From positions 288,868 through 352,867 of the forward strand of contig CBDBDH010000003.1 of NCBI GenBank assembly GCA_965203725.1: DNA of 64,000 bases, in the 5' to 3' direction. The notes below the pieces were generated by a model. That model was given only the letters and a program-made list of their open reading frames with translations. It ran no database searches and was not told where the DNA came from. A program made the translations under genes and the position numbers. Of the stretch, positions 51,167 through 61,011 are shown piece after piece. Source of the DNA: WTFY01 sp965203725 (GTDB taxonomy: Bacteria; Pseudomonadota; Gammaproteobacteria; UBA4575). Position 1 is the first letter of the stretch; each line of letters starts with the position of its first letter.

Positions 51167-51904
51167 TCAGTATCTTGTCAAATTATTTTTAACCCAGTTA
51201 GTAAGACGCTCCCGGTACAAGATTGCATTTCGCATGCGAATAAGCAACAGGCTCACGAAATAGAACTGGAAGGCGGTGGCCATGACCAGCAGCGGGTACA
51301 GCATGCTCGGGTGCACAGACGGTGTCTTGGAAATCAGTTGCATATTGGGCTGGTGTAATGAACTCCACCATGTTACCGAATAGTGGATGATGGGTATATT
51401 GATGACCCCGATGATGGCCAGGATGCTGGCCACGCGGGCCGCGGTGCGAGGCTCCTCGATGACCGAGTGGACCGCGATGATGCCGAAGTACAAGAACAGC
51501 AGGATCAGCTCCGAGGTCATCCTGGCATCCCACTGCCAGTAGGTCCCCCAGGTCGGCTTGCCCCACAGCATGCCGGTCACCAGGGCCAGCGCCGTGAACA
51601 TCGCACCGATGACCGCACACTCCGATACCACGATCTCCGACAGCTTGGTCCGCCAGACGATGGCGATAAAGCCGGCGCCCGCCATGACGACATACACGAA
51701 CATCGACATCCATGCGGACGGCACGTGAACATAGATGATCCGGTAAGACTCTCCTTGCTGATAATCCGCCGGGGCCACCAGAAGTCCCCAATAGAGCCCC
51801 ACAAGCATCAAGACCGCGGTCAGGCCCAGCAACCAGGGTACCCATTTCCCGGACCACTCGTAGTAGTACTTCAGCGAAGACAGTCTATGCAGGAATTTCC
51901 ACAT
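51167..51904 (-). CDS. ccmC: Heme exporter/transferase CcmC
   Basis: 245 residues, six membrane helices. The WWD-type motif is WGTYWQWDARMTSELILLF, and the conserved periplasmic histidines are in RIIYVHVPSAWMS and IHYSVTWWSSLHQP. CcmC presents heme to CcmE. It lies 3 bp after ccmB and 2 bp before ccmD. Confidence 0.96.
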   Translation of the reverse strand: MWKFLHRLSSLKYYYEWSGKWVPWLLGLTAVLMLVGLYWGLLVAPADYQQGESYRIIYVHVPSAWMSMFVYVVMAGAGFIAIVWRTKLSEIVVSECAVIGAMFTALALVTGMLWGKPTWGTYWQWDARMTSELILLFLYFGIIAVHSVIEEPRTAARVASILAIIGVINIPIIHYSVTWWSSLHQPNMQLISKTPSVHPSMLYPLLVMATAFQFYFVSLLLIRMRNAILYRERLTNWVKNNLTRY

Positions 51905-51907
51905 CGC

Positions 51908-52576
51908 TTAACTCATACTTATTTTCAGCGAGGCGCTGATTGCAAGCGGCGCCAGCAGCAGTGCCAGAATCAGGCCCGCTCCCAGCATCGCCAGCTGTCC
52001 CGAAACCGCCAGCCCGTCTGCAGCCGCACTGACCGCCAAAGATGCGAATATCAGCACCGGCACATAGAGCGGCAGCACGAGAAGGCCCAGCAATACGCCG
52101 CCGCCGCGAAACCCCGCGGTGAGTGCGGCGCCAATGGCACCGACCAGGCTCAGGATCGGTGTGCCCAGCAGGATCGTGATCCACAGTACCGGGACGGCCT
52201 GCACGGGCATGTGCAGCAGCAGCGCCATCAGCGGCACGATCGCCAGCATGGGGAGCGCCGTGATCAGCCAGTGTGCGACCACCTTGCCCAGGATCAGCAA
52301 CGAGAAGGGATGGGGGCTCAAAAACAGCTGTTCAATGCTGCCATCCTCGAAATCCTGCCTGAACATGCTCTCCATGGAAATCAGGGCCGCCAGCAGTGTC
52401 GTGACCCAGACGAGTCCCGGGGCCAGCCTGGCCAGAAACTCGGCATCCGGGCTGATCCCAAGGGGAAAGAGGGTCGCCACGATGACGTAGAACAGGACCG
52501 GGTTCATCAGGTCCGCGCGCCTGCGGTAGGCCAGCAGAAGGTCGCGTCGGATCACAGTGACAAATACGCCCAGCAT
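51908..52576 (-). CDS. ccmB: Heme ABC exporter permease CcmB
   Basis: 222 residues, six membrane helices; the permease half of the CcmABCD complex that releases holo-CcmE. Family segments are RRDLLLAYRRRADLMNPVLF, FRQDFEDGSIEQLFLSPHPF and LGTPILSLVGAIGAALTAGF. It begins 3 bp after the ccmA stop. Confidence 0.95.
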   Translation of the reverse strand: MLGVFVTVIRRDLLLAYRRRADLMNPVLFYVIVATLFPLGISPDAEFLARLAPGLVWVTTLLAALISMESMFRQDFEDGSIEQLFLSPHPFSLLILGKVVAHWLITALPMLAIVPLMALLLHMPVQAVPVLWITILLGTPILSLVGAIGAALTAGFRGGGVLLGLLVLPLYVPVLIFASLAVSAAADGLAVSGQLAMLGAGLILALLLAPLAISASLKISMS

Positions 52577-52579
52577 GAC

Positions 52580-53212
52580 TTAGGACAGATTGATCCGTTT
52601 GACCCGATGTTCAGGAATCTTCAGTTCGCGATGCGTTGTGACCACCAGGATCCCCCCGTTTTCAAGATGCGTCTTCAACACCTGTTCGAAGCTTGTGATG
52701 AACTCCTTGTCCAGCGCCGTCAATGGCTCATCGAGCACCCAGACGACTTTTTGCTGCAGTTGCAGCTTGGCCAGCGCCAGTCGCCGCTTTTGTCCGGCGG
52801 AAAGCTTGCCGGTCATCATGTTTCTTTGCCCGAACAGGCCCGCGGTGCGCAGCACCTCCCTGATTTCAGGCTCCTGGCTGTTTTCGCCGGCCAGGCGCTG
52901 CATGAATGCAAGGTTCTCCATCACCGTCAGGTCCGGCTTGACCCCGGACTGATGGCCCACATAGGCTACCTGCCGGCGGTAGCTCTCATGTCCGTAAATG
53001 GAGTCACCGCACCAGGTGACCCGGCCTTTGGCAGGCCTGTGAAATCCGCAGAGGATTCGGAGCAGGCTCGTCTTGCCACTGCCATTGCTGCCTTTTACCA
53101 CCAGGGTCTCTCCTGAGACCATTGAGAACCCCAAACCGGAAAACAGTTCCTTGCCGCCTCGTACGCACTTCAGATCATGGGCTTCGAGAACCCTGGGTGC
53201 TTGAGTAGGCAT
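52580..53212 (-). CDS. ccmA: Heme ABC exporter ATP-binding protein CcmA
   Basis: ATPase subunit, 210 residues. Walker A is VKGSNGSGKTSLLRILCG, the signature motif is GKLSAGQKRRLALAKL, and Walker B is VVWVLDEPLTALD. It powers release of heme-loaded CcmE. First gene of the nine-gene ccmABCDEFGHI operon; the 229-bp region upstream separates it from the divergent mfd gene and has no clear -35/-10 pair. Confidence 0.96.
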   Translation of the reverse strand: MPTQAPRVLEAHDLKCVRGGKELFSGLGFSMVSGETLVVKGSNGSGKTSLLRILCGFHRPAKGRVTWCGDSIYGHESYRRQVAYVGHQSGVKPDLTVMENLAFMQRLAGENSQEPEIREVLRTAGLFGQRNMMTGKLSAGQKRRLALAKLQLQQKVVWVLDEPLTALDKEFITSFEQVLKTHLENGGILVVTTHRELKIPEHRVKRINLS

Positions 53213-53441
53213 CGCATCGAACTTGATCAGGTAAAATACGGAACTGGCACAGAAAACGTATTAACCAGCAAAGAATCTTAACATGCAGGGCCCTAAAAAA
53301 AATGAGCGAATTGGGTGCGCACGGCACACCGTGCGGGCGATGCGGGTTCCTTCCCCAAAGACATCCGACACAAAAGGCGGGGTATGCCATGATCCGCAGG
53401 TAGCGGCCTGGATTCTCCCCTATTCCGGGCTTGCCTAGCTT

Positions 53442-56400
53442 ATGGACATCTTTCACCCCCCACAGCCTGACAAGACCTGCCCTCGGGTCACCTGGGGACA
53501 GACCTATGGCTGCAGCAAGAGCCTGGCGCTCGCAAAAGCCATCGAGAGGTTTGCAGGCATGACCCTGGTGATCACCCCGGACATCCAGAGTGCCGTCACC
53601 CTGAAAAGCGAACTGACTTTTTTCTGCGAGGCCTCTGCCGAGATTTTCCTGTTTCCGGATTACGAGACCCTCCCCTACGATGCCCTGCCCCCCCACGAGG
53701 ACATCATTTCGGACCGGCTGCTCATCCTGCGTTCACTGCTGGATGCGCGCTGTCGCGTCCTGATTGTTCCGGTCGCCACTTTCATGAGCCGGCTTGCACC
53801 CGAATCGTTCATCCAGGACCGCATACAGAATCTTGCGACTGGCGATCAGCTGGACCCGGAAGAATTCAGGAACACCCTGGTTCATGCAGGCTACCAGTAC
53901 GTACCCCAGGTCATGCTGCACGGGGAGTTTGCCATTCGTGGCTCCATCATCGACCTGTACCCCATGGGCTGCCCGCAACCCTACCGGATCGACCTGTTCA
54001 ATGACGAGATCGACACGATCCGAACGTTCAGCCCCGAAAGCCAGGTCTCGTCCCACCAGGTCGACCGGTTCCAGGTCCTTCCCGCGCGTGAATTCCCCAC
54101 CGGCGAACATGCCGTCAGGCGATTCAGGAAAAACTACAGGGTCCAGATCGAGGGGGACCCGAACAACAGCGTGATTTACCGGGAAGTCAGCAACCACAAC
54201 CTGCCGCGCGGAATCGAGTACTACTTCCCGCTGTTTTTCGAGCAGACCCGTACCTTCTTCGATTACCTCCCCGGGGACTGCCAGCTGGTCCTGTTCGAGG
54301 ACAGCACCCGGATTGCGGAGGAGTTCGAGAGCGAGGTATTTTCAAGGTACGAACAGCGAAAACATGACCCGGAACGCCCGCCGCTGCATCCCGGTCAACT
54401 GTGGATTTCCGCCACGGAGCTCGAGTGTGGCCTGCAGGCATTCCATACTATCCAGATCCAGCAGTTCAAGCTGGAACGCCCCGGGCCCTGCGAGTACAAC
54501 CTCCCTACCCGGGCGCTCCCGGCCCTTGCCATCAATTCGCGGGTCAGCCAGCCGGCCACGGAGCTCGACCAGTTCATCCAGACCAGCCACTGCAAGATCC
54601 TGTTCCTGGCCGAATCACCCGGCAGGCGGGAGTACCTGCGTGATGTCCTGAAGGGATTCGGCATATCCCCCGGGGTCGTCGAGAACTGGCAGGAATTCAT
54701 CGATGCTGATCTCTCCCTGGCCATCACCACCGGGCCCCTGGAGGAAGGCCTGCTTCTGCCGCAAGACCACATTGCGATCGTCACGGAAAACAACCTGTTC
54801 GGCGCCCGCGTAAAGCAGAAAAGGAAACACCGACGGCAGATACGCGATGCCGAGGCGCTGATCCGGGATCTTTCGGAACTGGGTCAGGGAGCGCCCATGG
54901 TGCATGAAGACCATGGTGTGGGCCGCTACCGGGGGCTGAAAACCCTGAGCCTCAGCGGAGTGGAAACGGAATTCCTGATGCTGGAGTATGCCAACCAGGA
55001 TCTCCTGTACGTACCGGTATCCTCACTTCATCTGGTCAGTCGGTACACGGGAGCCGCGGAGGAAAATGCACCGCTTCACCGCCTCGGGGGCGAGGCCTGG
55101 AAGAACATCAAGCGCCGCGCCGTGGCGCGCACCCGTGATGTCGCCGCCGAACTGCTCGACATCTACTCGCAGCGCGAGGCCAAGAAAGGCTACCAGTACA
55201 CCATCAACCACCAGGAACTGAACCTGTTCGGGTCCACATTCTCCTATGAAGAGACTCCGGACCAGCAAAAGGCGATTGACGACGTCATCGCCGACATGGA
55301 ATCGATGCGACCCATGGACCGTATCGTGTGCGGGGATGTCGGCTTCGGCAAGACTGAAGTGGCCATGCGGGCCGCCTTCGTGGCCGCCCTGTCAGGAAAG
55401 CAGGTCGCCGTGCTGGTGCCCACGACCCTGCTTGCCATGCAGCATTTCCAGAGCTTCAGTGACCGGTTTGCCGACTGGCCGGTGCGAATCGAGCACATCT
55501 CGCGATTCGTGTCGGGCAAAAAGCAAAGTGCCGCCAAGGCCAACCTTTCTGACGGGAGCATAGACATCGTGATCGGTACGCACAAGCTGTTGAGTGCAGA
55601 CATCCGGTTCAAAAATCTCGGCCTGGTCGTGGTTGACGAGGAGCAGCGATTCGGGGTCCGCCAGAAGGAGATTCTCAAGAAAATGCGCGCTGAAGTGGAT
55701 GTCCTGACCCTGACAGCCACCCCGATTCCAAGAACGCTGAACATGTCGCTGAGCGGATTGCGCGACCTGTCCATCATCGCAACGCCACCCAGTCACCGCC
55801 ATGCCATCAAGACCTTCGTCGGTACCTGGGACACGCATACCATACGCGAAGCCTGCCTTCGTGAACTCAAGCGCGGCGGGCAGATCTTTCTGCTCCACAA
55901 TGAAGTCCGGAGCATCGAGAAAACTGCCAGGGAGATTCGCCAGTTGCTGCCGGATACCGCGGTCGGGGTCGCACATGGCCAGATGCCCGAACAGGACCTG
56001 GAGCAGGTCATGGTCGATTTCTACCATCAGCGCTTCAACGTCCTGGTATGCACGACCATCATCGAAAACGGCATTGACATTCCGTCGGCCAATACGATCA
56101 TCGTCAACCGTGCGGACAAACTTGGACTGTCCCAGCTTCACCAGATCCGCGGACGAGTGGGCCGGTCCAGTCACCGGGCCTATGCCTACCTGATCGCCCC
56201 GCCCAGACCCATAATGACAGCCGATGCCGTAAAACGGCTGGAAGCCATTGAAGCACTGGAAGAGCTGGGGGCCGGGTTCACGGTAGCCACGCATGACCTG
56301 GAAATCCGGGGCGCCGGTGAATTGCTGGGTGCTGAACAAAGCGGGCAGATTCACGAAATCGGGTTCAGCCTGTACAACCAGCTTCTCGCCCGTACCGTAG

Positions 56401-56897
56401 CTGCGCTCAAGGCAGGTGAAATGCCCTCGGCGGACCTGCCCGCCGATCACGGCACGGAAGTGGACCTGGGGGTACCTGCCCTGCTGCCGGAAGATTACGT
56501 GCCTGACGTGCACACCCGGCTGATGCTGTACAAGCGAATCGCGAGCGCCAAAGGCATGGATGACCTGCATGACCTCAAGGTGGAACTGATCGACCGCTTC
56601 GGCCTGCTGCCGGAATATGCAGAAAACCTGTTCAGTGTCACACAGCTCAAACTGCTTGCAGAACAGTATGACGTGACCCGGATACGGGCCGGTGACAAAT
56701 CCGCACACCTGAGTTTTGCAAAATCACATAAGATAGACGTTGGCAAGCTGCTGGCACTTGTCCAGGAAAACCCTTCCATGTATAAGCTGAGCAGCGCCGA
56801 GAAACTTACGATCCACGCCGAAATGGAGGACGTGGCGCAGCGCCTTGAAACGATCGGAGGGTTGTTGAACGGCCTTCGACTCAAGCAAGCCGCCTGA
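53442..56897 (+). CDS. mfd: Transcription-repair coupling factor
   Basis: Removes RNA polymerase stalled at DNA lesions and recruits UvrA. 1151 residues. The UvrB-like N-terminal module has ALPPHEDIISDRLLILRS and RGSIIDLYPMG; the RNA-polymerase-interacting domain (about 480-550) has MVHEDHGVGRYRGL; the RecG-like motor has Walker A CGDVGFGKTEVAMRAAFVAA, DEEQRFGVRQKE, TATPIPRTLNMSLSGLRD and the TRG region GRVGRSSHRAYAYLI. The C-terminal D7 domain follows. ATG 53442 is the chosen start. It is divergent from ccmA and followed 10-13 bp later by the csiV-like gene. Confidence 0.97.
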   Translation: MDIFHPPQPDKTCPRVTWGQTYGCSKSLALAKAIERFAGMTLVITPDIQSAVTLKSELTFFCEASAEIFLFPDYETLPYDALPPHEDIISDRLLILRSLLDARCRVLIVPVATFMSRLAPESFIQDRIQNLATGDQLDPEEFRNTLVHAGYQYVPQVMLHGEFAIRGSIIDLYPMGCPQPYRIDLFNDEIDTIRTFSPESQVSSHQVDRFQVLPAREFPTGEHAVRRFRKNYRVQIEGDPNNSVIYREVSNHNLPRGIEYYFPLFFEQTRTFFDYLPGDCQLVLFEDSTRIAEEFESEVFSRYEQRKHDPERPPLHPGQLWISATELECGLQAFHTIQIQQFKLERPGPCEYNLPTRALPALAINSRVSQPATELDQFIQTSHCKILFLAESPGRREYLRDVLKGFGISPGVVENWQEFIDADLSLAITTGPLEEGLLLPQDHIAIVTENNLFGARVKQKRKHRRQIRDAEALIRDLSELGQGAPMVHEDHGVGRYRGLKTLSLSGVETEFLMLEYANQDLLYVPVSSLHLVSRYTGAAEENAPLHRLGGEAWKNIKRRAVARTRDVAAELLDIYSQREAKKGYQYTINHQELNLFGSTFSYEETPDQQKAIDDVIADMESMRPMDRIVCGDVGFGKTEVAMRAAFVAALSGKQVAVLVPTTLLAMQHFQSFSDRFADWPVRIEHISRFVSGKKQSAAKANLSDGSIDIVIGTHKLLSADIRFKNLGLVVVDEEQRFGVRQKEILKKMRAEVDVLTLTATPIPRTLNMSLSGLRDLSIIATPPSHRHAIKTFVGTWDTHTIREACLRELKRGGQIFLLHNEVRSIEKTAREIRQLLPDTAVGVAHGQMPEQDLEQVMVDFYHQRFNVLVCTTIIENGIDIPSANTIIVNRADKLGLSQLHQIRGRVGRSSHRAYAYLIAPPRPIMTADAVKRLEAIEALEELGAGFTVATHDLEIRGAGELLGAEQSGQIHEIGFSLYNQLLARTVAALKAGEMPSADLPADHGTEVDLGVPALLPEDYVPDVHTRLMLYKRIASAKGMDDLHDLKVELIDRFGLLPEYAENLFSVTQLKLLAEQYDVTRIRAGDKSAHLSFAKSHKIDVGKLLALVQENPSMYKLSSAEKLTIHAEMEDVAQRLETIGGLLNGLRLKQAA

Positions 56898-56910
56898 ATC
56901 CCGAGCCTTG

Positions 56911-57621
56911 ATGATGATGAAATTTCGCACACGGGTCAATTCCGTCCTGTTTCTCTCCCTGCTGTGGGCCTGCCAGCCCGGCCTTGCGAAAGACTACGTT
57001 GTCGAGATGATTTTCTTTGCCAACACGTCGGACCCCGAACAGCCCCTGGTGCCGTCAGACGAACCCTGGGCACCCCCCGATCTGCAGGATGCCGTCTTGC
57101 TGGATGACAGTGCGCTGCTGCGTGATTTTCTGCCCCTGCCCCAGGAAGAACTGAAACTGACCCGCCAGGCCTTCGTGCTGGGAGCCTCCGACAAGTACCG
57201 CATCCTGGAGCATGCCATCTGGCTGCAGCCCGGCCTCGCAAAAAGGCAGGCCATTCCGGTGCGCATCCAGGCCGGTCTGGATTACAGCGATCAATTCGGC
57301 GAACCCGAACCGCTCTACCCGGTCATCGAGGACCCGGTGCAGGAAAAACATGCGATCAACGAACTGGACGGTACGGTCAAGGTGGTCCTCGGGCGCTACC
57401 TGCATGTATTCACGGACCTCGTCTATCGCAGGCCCCTGGTCAAGGACACGGATGCGGAACCCGCGACACCGGATCTTTTGGGGCACGACCACGTGCTGGC
57501 AGATTTCCCCTTGAAGGTGCACCGGAAGATGCGCAGCAAGGAACTGCATTACATTGATCATCCCCTGTTTGGCATCCTGGTGGAAATACGCCCTGCCGAG
57601 AGTGAAGACGAGACCTCCTGA
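56911..57621 (+). CDS. CsiV-family periplasmic protein
   Basis: 236 residues from the first of three successive ATG codons (56911, 56914, 56917; a TTG also precedes). A signal peptide (RVNSVLFLSLLWACQPGLA) leads to the mature start KDYVVEMIFFANTSD, the pattern of the CsiV family, whose namesake in Vibrio is peptidoglycan-binding and acts with the LpoA-PBP1A system under D-amino-acid stress. EELKLTRQAFVLGASDKYRI and KMRSKELHYIDHPLFGILVE are also family-like. The gene after mfd is a csiV homologue in many gammaproteobacteria. Confidence 0.82.
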   Translation: MMMKFRTRVNSVLFLSLLWACQPGLAKDYVVEMIFFANTSDPEQPLVPSDEPWAPPDLQDAVLLDDSALLRDFLPLPQEELKLTRQAFVLGASDKYRILEHAIWLQPGLAKRQAIPVRIQAGLDYSDQFGEPEPLYPVIEDPVQEKHAINELDGTVKVVLGRYLHVFTDLVYRRPLVKDTDAEPATPDLLGHDHVLADFPLKVHRKMRSKELHYIDHPLFGILVEIRPAESEDETS

Positions 57622-57694
57622 CTCCAGGCTTTTCGGTGATGAACAAACGGTGGCACGGCCAGTCAACTGCAGTGCCGGGCTCGCAGGTTCCGGT

Positions 57695-58453
57695 TCAGGA
57701 GCCCAGCTGTCCTGCGCAAGCACCCAGTAGCTGCCGGACGACGACAATCTGCTGGCGTACCGTTTCCTGGATTCCGGCCACATCGATTTCTTTCCTGCTG
57801 TCCTCGCAGCCTGCGGCCCAGTTTACGCAGAAGGCACAGGTTGCATAACACAGACCCAGCTCGCTTGCCAGGGCGGCCTCGGGCATTGCCGTCATCCCGA
57901 CGATGTCACAGCCATCGCTGGCCATGCGCTTGACTTCAGCGGCCGTTTCCAGACGGGGACCCTGCGTGACTCCGTAGGTGGCACCGTCCAGCACGTCAAG
58001 ACCGATTTCCGCAGAAGCCCGAAGCAGGGTATTGCGAAGTTCGTGGCAAAATGGCTCTGTGAAATCGATGTGGGTCACCTGCTCGAGATCCTGTTCAAAA
58101 AAAGTGTGTTTGCGGCCATAGGTGTAGTCCACCAGCTGGTCGGGGAGGATGATTTTTTTCGGGCAGGCTGCCCGGCTGATGCCGCCCACCGCGGCGACGC
58201 CGACAACATGCGTCGCGCCAATCTCACGCAATGCCCAGATATTGGCACGATAATTTACCCGGTGCGGCGGGATCGTGTGCCGGGAACCGTGGCGCAGCAA
58301 AAAGATCGCTTCCGCACCGCCCAGCTCCACGGTTTTCAGCACGCTGGTGCATGCCCCAAAGGGAGTATCCACCCGCTGCTCCCTGACTGTCTCCAGGTCG
58401 CCGAATGAATCAAACCCCGTGCCCCCGATGATCGCGAGACGCTTTACCGCCAT
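57695..58453 (-). CDS. S-methyl-5'-thioinosine phosphorylase (MTAP/PNP family)
   Basis: Phosphorylase of the MTAP/PNP-2 family, 252 residues from ATG 58453. The phosphate-binding segment is LAIIGGTGFDSF and FLLRHGSRHTIPPHRVNYRA; substrate-site segments are GVAAVGGISRAACP and DIVGMTAMPEAALASELG. In Pseudomonas the homologue beside nagZ is an MTI phosphorylase, working after deamination of methylthioadenosine. The residues that separate MTI from MTA use cannot be judged safely here. Residues before MAVKRL in the frame are not conserved. mscS and nagZ precede it on the same strand. Confidence 0.88.
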   Translation of the reverse strand: MAVKRLAIIGGTGFDSFGDLETVREQRVDTPFGACTSVLKTVELGGAEAIFLLRHGSRHTIPPHRVNYRANIWALREIGATHVVGVAAVGGISRAACPKKIILPDQLVDYTYGRKHTFFEQDLEQVTHIDFTEPFCHELRNTLLRASAEIGLDVLDGATYGVTQGPRLETAAEVKRMASDGCDIVGMTAMPEAALASELGLCYATCAFCVNWAAGCEDSRKEIDVAGIQETVRQQIVVVRQLLGACAGQLGS

Positions 58454-58540
58454 GGCGCGCCTGCGGGCTTGGGCATCGGGCGCAAACTGGCTGCGGGTGC
58501 TGCGACAGCCCCCCATGCATTGCAGGCACAGGTCAAGCGG

Positions 58541-59653
58541 CTAGGATCGAGGCGGCGGGGCTTCATCTTCGGTGTGATCCAGGTGCAGGACCTGGGTCGG
58601 ATAGGCAATACTTGCATGGTGCTTTTCGATGATCCCGGAAATCTTCAGCAGGACATCCTGCTTGACCTCGTGAAACCGGATCCAGTTCGTGGTTTTCGTG
58701 AATGTGTACACGAAGAAGTCCACCGATGAGTCACTGAACTGGTTGAAGTTCACGATCATCGTCTGCTTTTGATCAATCTCCTCGTGCTGTTCCAGCATGT
58801 CCTTGACTTCATGGACGATCGCATCCATGGAATGAATGTCGTCGTAACGGATCCCGATGGTCTCGTAAATCCTTCGATGCGACATGCGCGAAGGGTTTTC
58901 CACGATGATGCTCGCGAACACCGAGTTCGGGATGTAGAGGGGCCTCTTGTCAAATGTCCTGATCCGGGTCTGGCGCCAGCCGATTTCCTCGACCGTGCCC
59001 TCGATCTCCTTGTCCGGAGAACAGATCCAGTCACCCACCTTGAAGGGGCGGTCCAGGTAAATCATCAGGCCGCCGAAGAAGTTGGACAACAGGTCCTTGG
59101 CGGCGAACCCCACCGCGATCCCGCCGATTCCCCCAAAAGCGAGAATTCCGGAAATACTGAAACCCAGGGTTTGCAGCATGACCAGGGCAGCGGTGATGAA
59201 AACAGACGCATTGACCAGCTTGACCAGCGCATGGGTCGTGGTCACGTCCACACTGCTCCCTTGCTGGGAGCGCTTGCGGATGTAGGCCTTCTCGAATTCC
59301 CGCACAAAGCGGATCAGGAACCAGGTCAGTATCGCGACGACCGAAATATCACGCAGCGGATCGATCGCCTTGAAAATTTCCGCTTCGGTCCTGCTGGCGA
59401 CGATGTCGGCAGCAAACAGGATCCCGACCACCCAGATCAGCACCTGCAGGGGCTTGCGAACGGCATAGACGAATGCATCGTCCCAGGGATTCGCCGAGCG
59501 CTGGACGTTTTTTTCCAGCCTTCGCAGGAACAGGCTTACGAAAGAGTTGAACAACAGGACGGCGAATACGACGACAAACACCTGGACCACCCAGGTGGGC
59601 GTGCCATGCGACCACAGGCCTGCGAAAATCTCGGAGAGGTAGGTGCTGTCCAT
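58541..59653 (-). CDS. MscS-family mechanosensitive channel
   Basis: 370 residues, a medium-length MscS homologue with about four or five membrane helices. The pore helix region is ISGILAFGGIGGIAVGFAAK with the Gly/Ala pattern, followed by DLLSNFFGGLMIYLDRPFKV, the MscS beta-domain hallmark, and GWRQTRIRTFDKRPLYIPNS. The C-terminal half is the soluble alpha/beta cage. It should open under hypo-osmotic shock to release solutes. It lies between nagZ (30 bp) and the phosphorylase gene. Confidence 0.94.
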   Translation of the reverse strand: MDSTYLSEIFAGLWSHGTPTWVVQVFVVVFAVLLFNSFVSLFLRRLEKNVQRSANPWDDAFVYAVRKPLQVLIWVVGILFAADIVASRTEAEIFKAIDPLRDISVVAILTWFLIRFVREFEKAYIRKRSQQGSSVDVTTTHALVKLVNASVFITAALVMLQTLGFSISGILAFGGIGGIAVGFAAKDLLSNFFGGLMIYLDRPFKVGDWICSPDKEIEGTVEEIGWRQTRIRTFDKRPLYIPNSVFASIIVENPSRMSHRRIYETIGIRYDDIHSMDAIVHEVKDMLEQHEEIDQKQTMIVNFNQFSDSSVDFFVYTFTKTTNWIRFHEVKQDVLLKISGIIEKHHASIAYPTQVLHLDHTEDEAPPPRS

Positions 59654-59683
59654 GCTGCTTTTGTTACCGTCGGATGTGTGCCA

Positions 59684-60733
59684 CTAAATCAACAGGTCAC
59701 TGCTGGATGAATCCAGATAGGATTCTACTTGTAATACCGCAGATTGCCATGCCTTCCTGGTACGCAGATCCTGGTTGGGAATGGCATGCCTGCCGCCATG
59801 CATGCGGGCCAGGCGGATCTGGGAGGCCGGATTGTCCTGGTTCGTCAACTGCTCCGCCACCCGGACCGCCCGCTCACTCTCATTGCAGATCAGCACCATG
59901 TCACAACCCGCTTGCAGGGCTTTGCGGGCACGCACGAGATACTCGTCACTGCAGGCCGCGGCTTTCATGCTGAGATCATCGCTGAACACTGCACCCTTGA
60001 AATCCAGCTGCTCGCGCAATACCGCATGCAGCCACTTCCTCGAATAGGTGGCCACTTCCTGATCGATCCTTTCATAGACAACATGTGCGCTCATGATTCC
60101 CGCGATGCCCTGGTTGATCAGGCGCCGGAACGGCAGAAAGTCCTGCATGACGAGATCCTGGTAGCTGCGGGTATCCACCGGCATGTCGATGTGCGAGTCT
60201 GCCGCAACACCGCCATGCCCCGGGAAGTGCTTGCCGACGGCCTGCATGCCCGCACTGCGCATCCCGCGGACATAGTGCATCGCCAGCTTCGCGACAATTT
60301 CCGGATCCCGGTGAAAAGCGCGCGCGCCGATCACGCGGCTGACCCCGAGATCCAGGTCCAGGACCGGGGCAAAGCTGAAGTCGACCCCGACCGACCGGAG
60401 TTCTGTGGCCATCAGCCAACCGGTGACCTCGGCCAGTTCACAAGCCCTTCGCGAGTCCGCATCATGGACCTTGCCCAGTTCTTGGATCGCGGGTAACTGC
60501 GTGAATCCCTCGCGAAACCGCTGCACAGGCCCGCCTTCCTGATCCACGGCAACCAGCAACCTCGGGTGGCGCAGGGCGTGAATTTCACTGACCAGGCTGG
60601 TCAGGCTGTCCACTGAGGTAAAATTCCGGCTGAACAGGATCACGCCTCCGACCTGGGGTGACAGCAGCAGTCCTTTTTCTTGTACAGACAATGAATCTGT
60701 ACGAAGATCGACCATGAGTGGACCTAGCGACAT
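59684..60733 (-). CDS. nagZ: Beta-N-acetylglucosaminidase NagZ
   Basis: Cytoplasmic GH3 enzyme of peptidoglycan recycling that removes GlcNAc from GlcNAc-anhydroMurNAc peptides. 349 residues, single domain. Motifs: LVAVDQEGGPVQRFREGFTQ, DFSFAPVLDLDLGVSRVIGA, AVGKHFPGHGGVAADSHIDM with the catalytic Asp/His loop, and VFSDDLSMKAA with the nucleophile Asp. MSLGPLMVDL is the typical start. It is the first gene of nagZ-mscS-phosphorylase. Confidence 0.96.
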   Translation of the reverse strand: MSLGPLMVDLRTDSLSVQEKGLLLSPQVGGVILFSRNFTSVDSLTSLVSEIHALRHPRLLVAVDQEGGPVQRFREGFTQLPAIQELGKVHDADSRRACELAEVTGWLMATELRSVGVDFSFAPVLDLDLGVSRVIGARAFHRDPEIVAKLAMHYVRGMRSAGMQAVGKHFPGHGGVAADSHIDMPVDTRSYQDLVMQDFLPFRRLINQGIAGIMSAHVVYERIDQEVATYSRKWLHAVLREQLDFKGAVFSDDLSMKAAACSDEYLVRARKALQAGCDMVLICNESERAVRVAEQLTNQDNPASQIRLARMHGGRHAIPNQDLRTRKAWQSAVLQVESYLDSSSSDLLI

Positions 60734-60913
60734 GGCACGAAGGATTCGCCGGCCCTACCGGGACCTGAAAGCCCGAATCCCGCAAGGGATGCGCTCTCAC
60801 CCTTTGCGACCTGTATCCGGGAAGACATCATCGTTTCACTATCCACACCATGCATCATCTAAAAAACCGAACCGCCGCAGGTCCATGCAGGACACCCTCG
60901 CCGGGTCACTGCA

Positions 60914-60943
60914 TGGTCAAGCTGATTCACTGCGGTATATAGT
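60914..60943 (+). promoter_or_regulatory. Possible promoter for zapE-mdh
   Basis: TGGTCA (4 of 6) and TATAGT (5 of 6) are spaced by 18 bp and point towards zapE, with a start expected near 60950. The 278-bp region 60734-61011 between nagZ and zapE contains no gene I can support. Confidence 0.35.
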
Positions 60944-61011
60944 ATGCACCCGGAAAAGGAATACCTGCCAGATTTGTGCAAGCGGGTCTTGAGCCCCCTA
61001 CACCAGCCAGA

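Noticed and set aside
51383..53116. 577-codon open frame on the + strand
   Set aside because: It runs antisense through ccmC, ccmB and ccmA; the protein is a low-complexity Gln/Asp/His/Arg mixture typical of an antisense shadow.
53318..53335. Hairpin between ccmA and mfd as a terminator
   Set aside because: The 7-bp stem is perfect, but it lies upstream of both divergent genes where no terminator is needed, and the T-rich run on one strand is about 15 bases away.
55392..56708. 438-codon open frame on the minus strand
   Set aside because: Antisense to the motor domain of mfd, which is unmistakably coding on the other strand.
60650..60975. Repeated sequence flanking the nagZ start (similar short peptides on both strands)
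   Set aside because: The similarity is limited to a few residues in translation and is not supported by nucleotide alignment.
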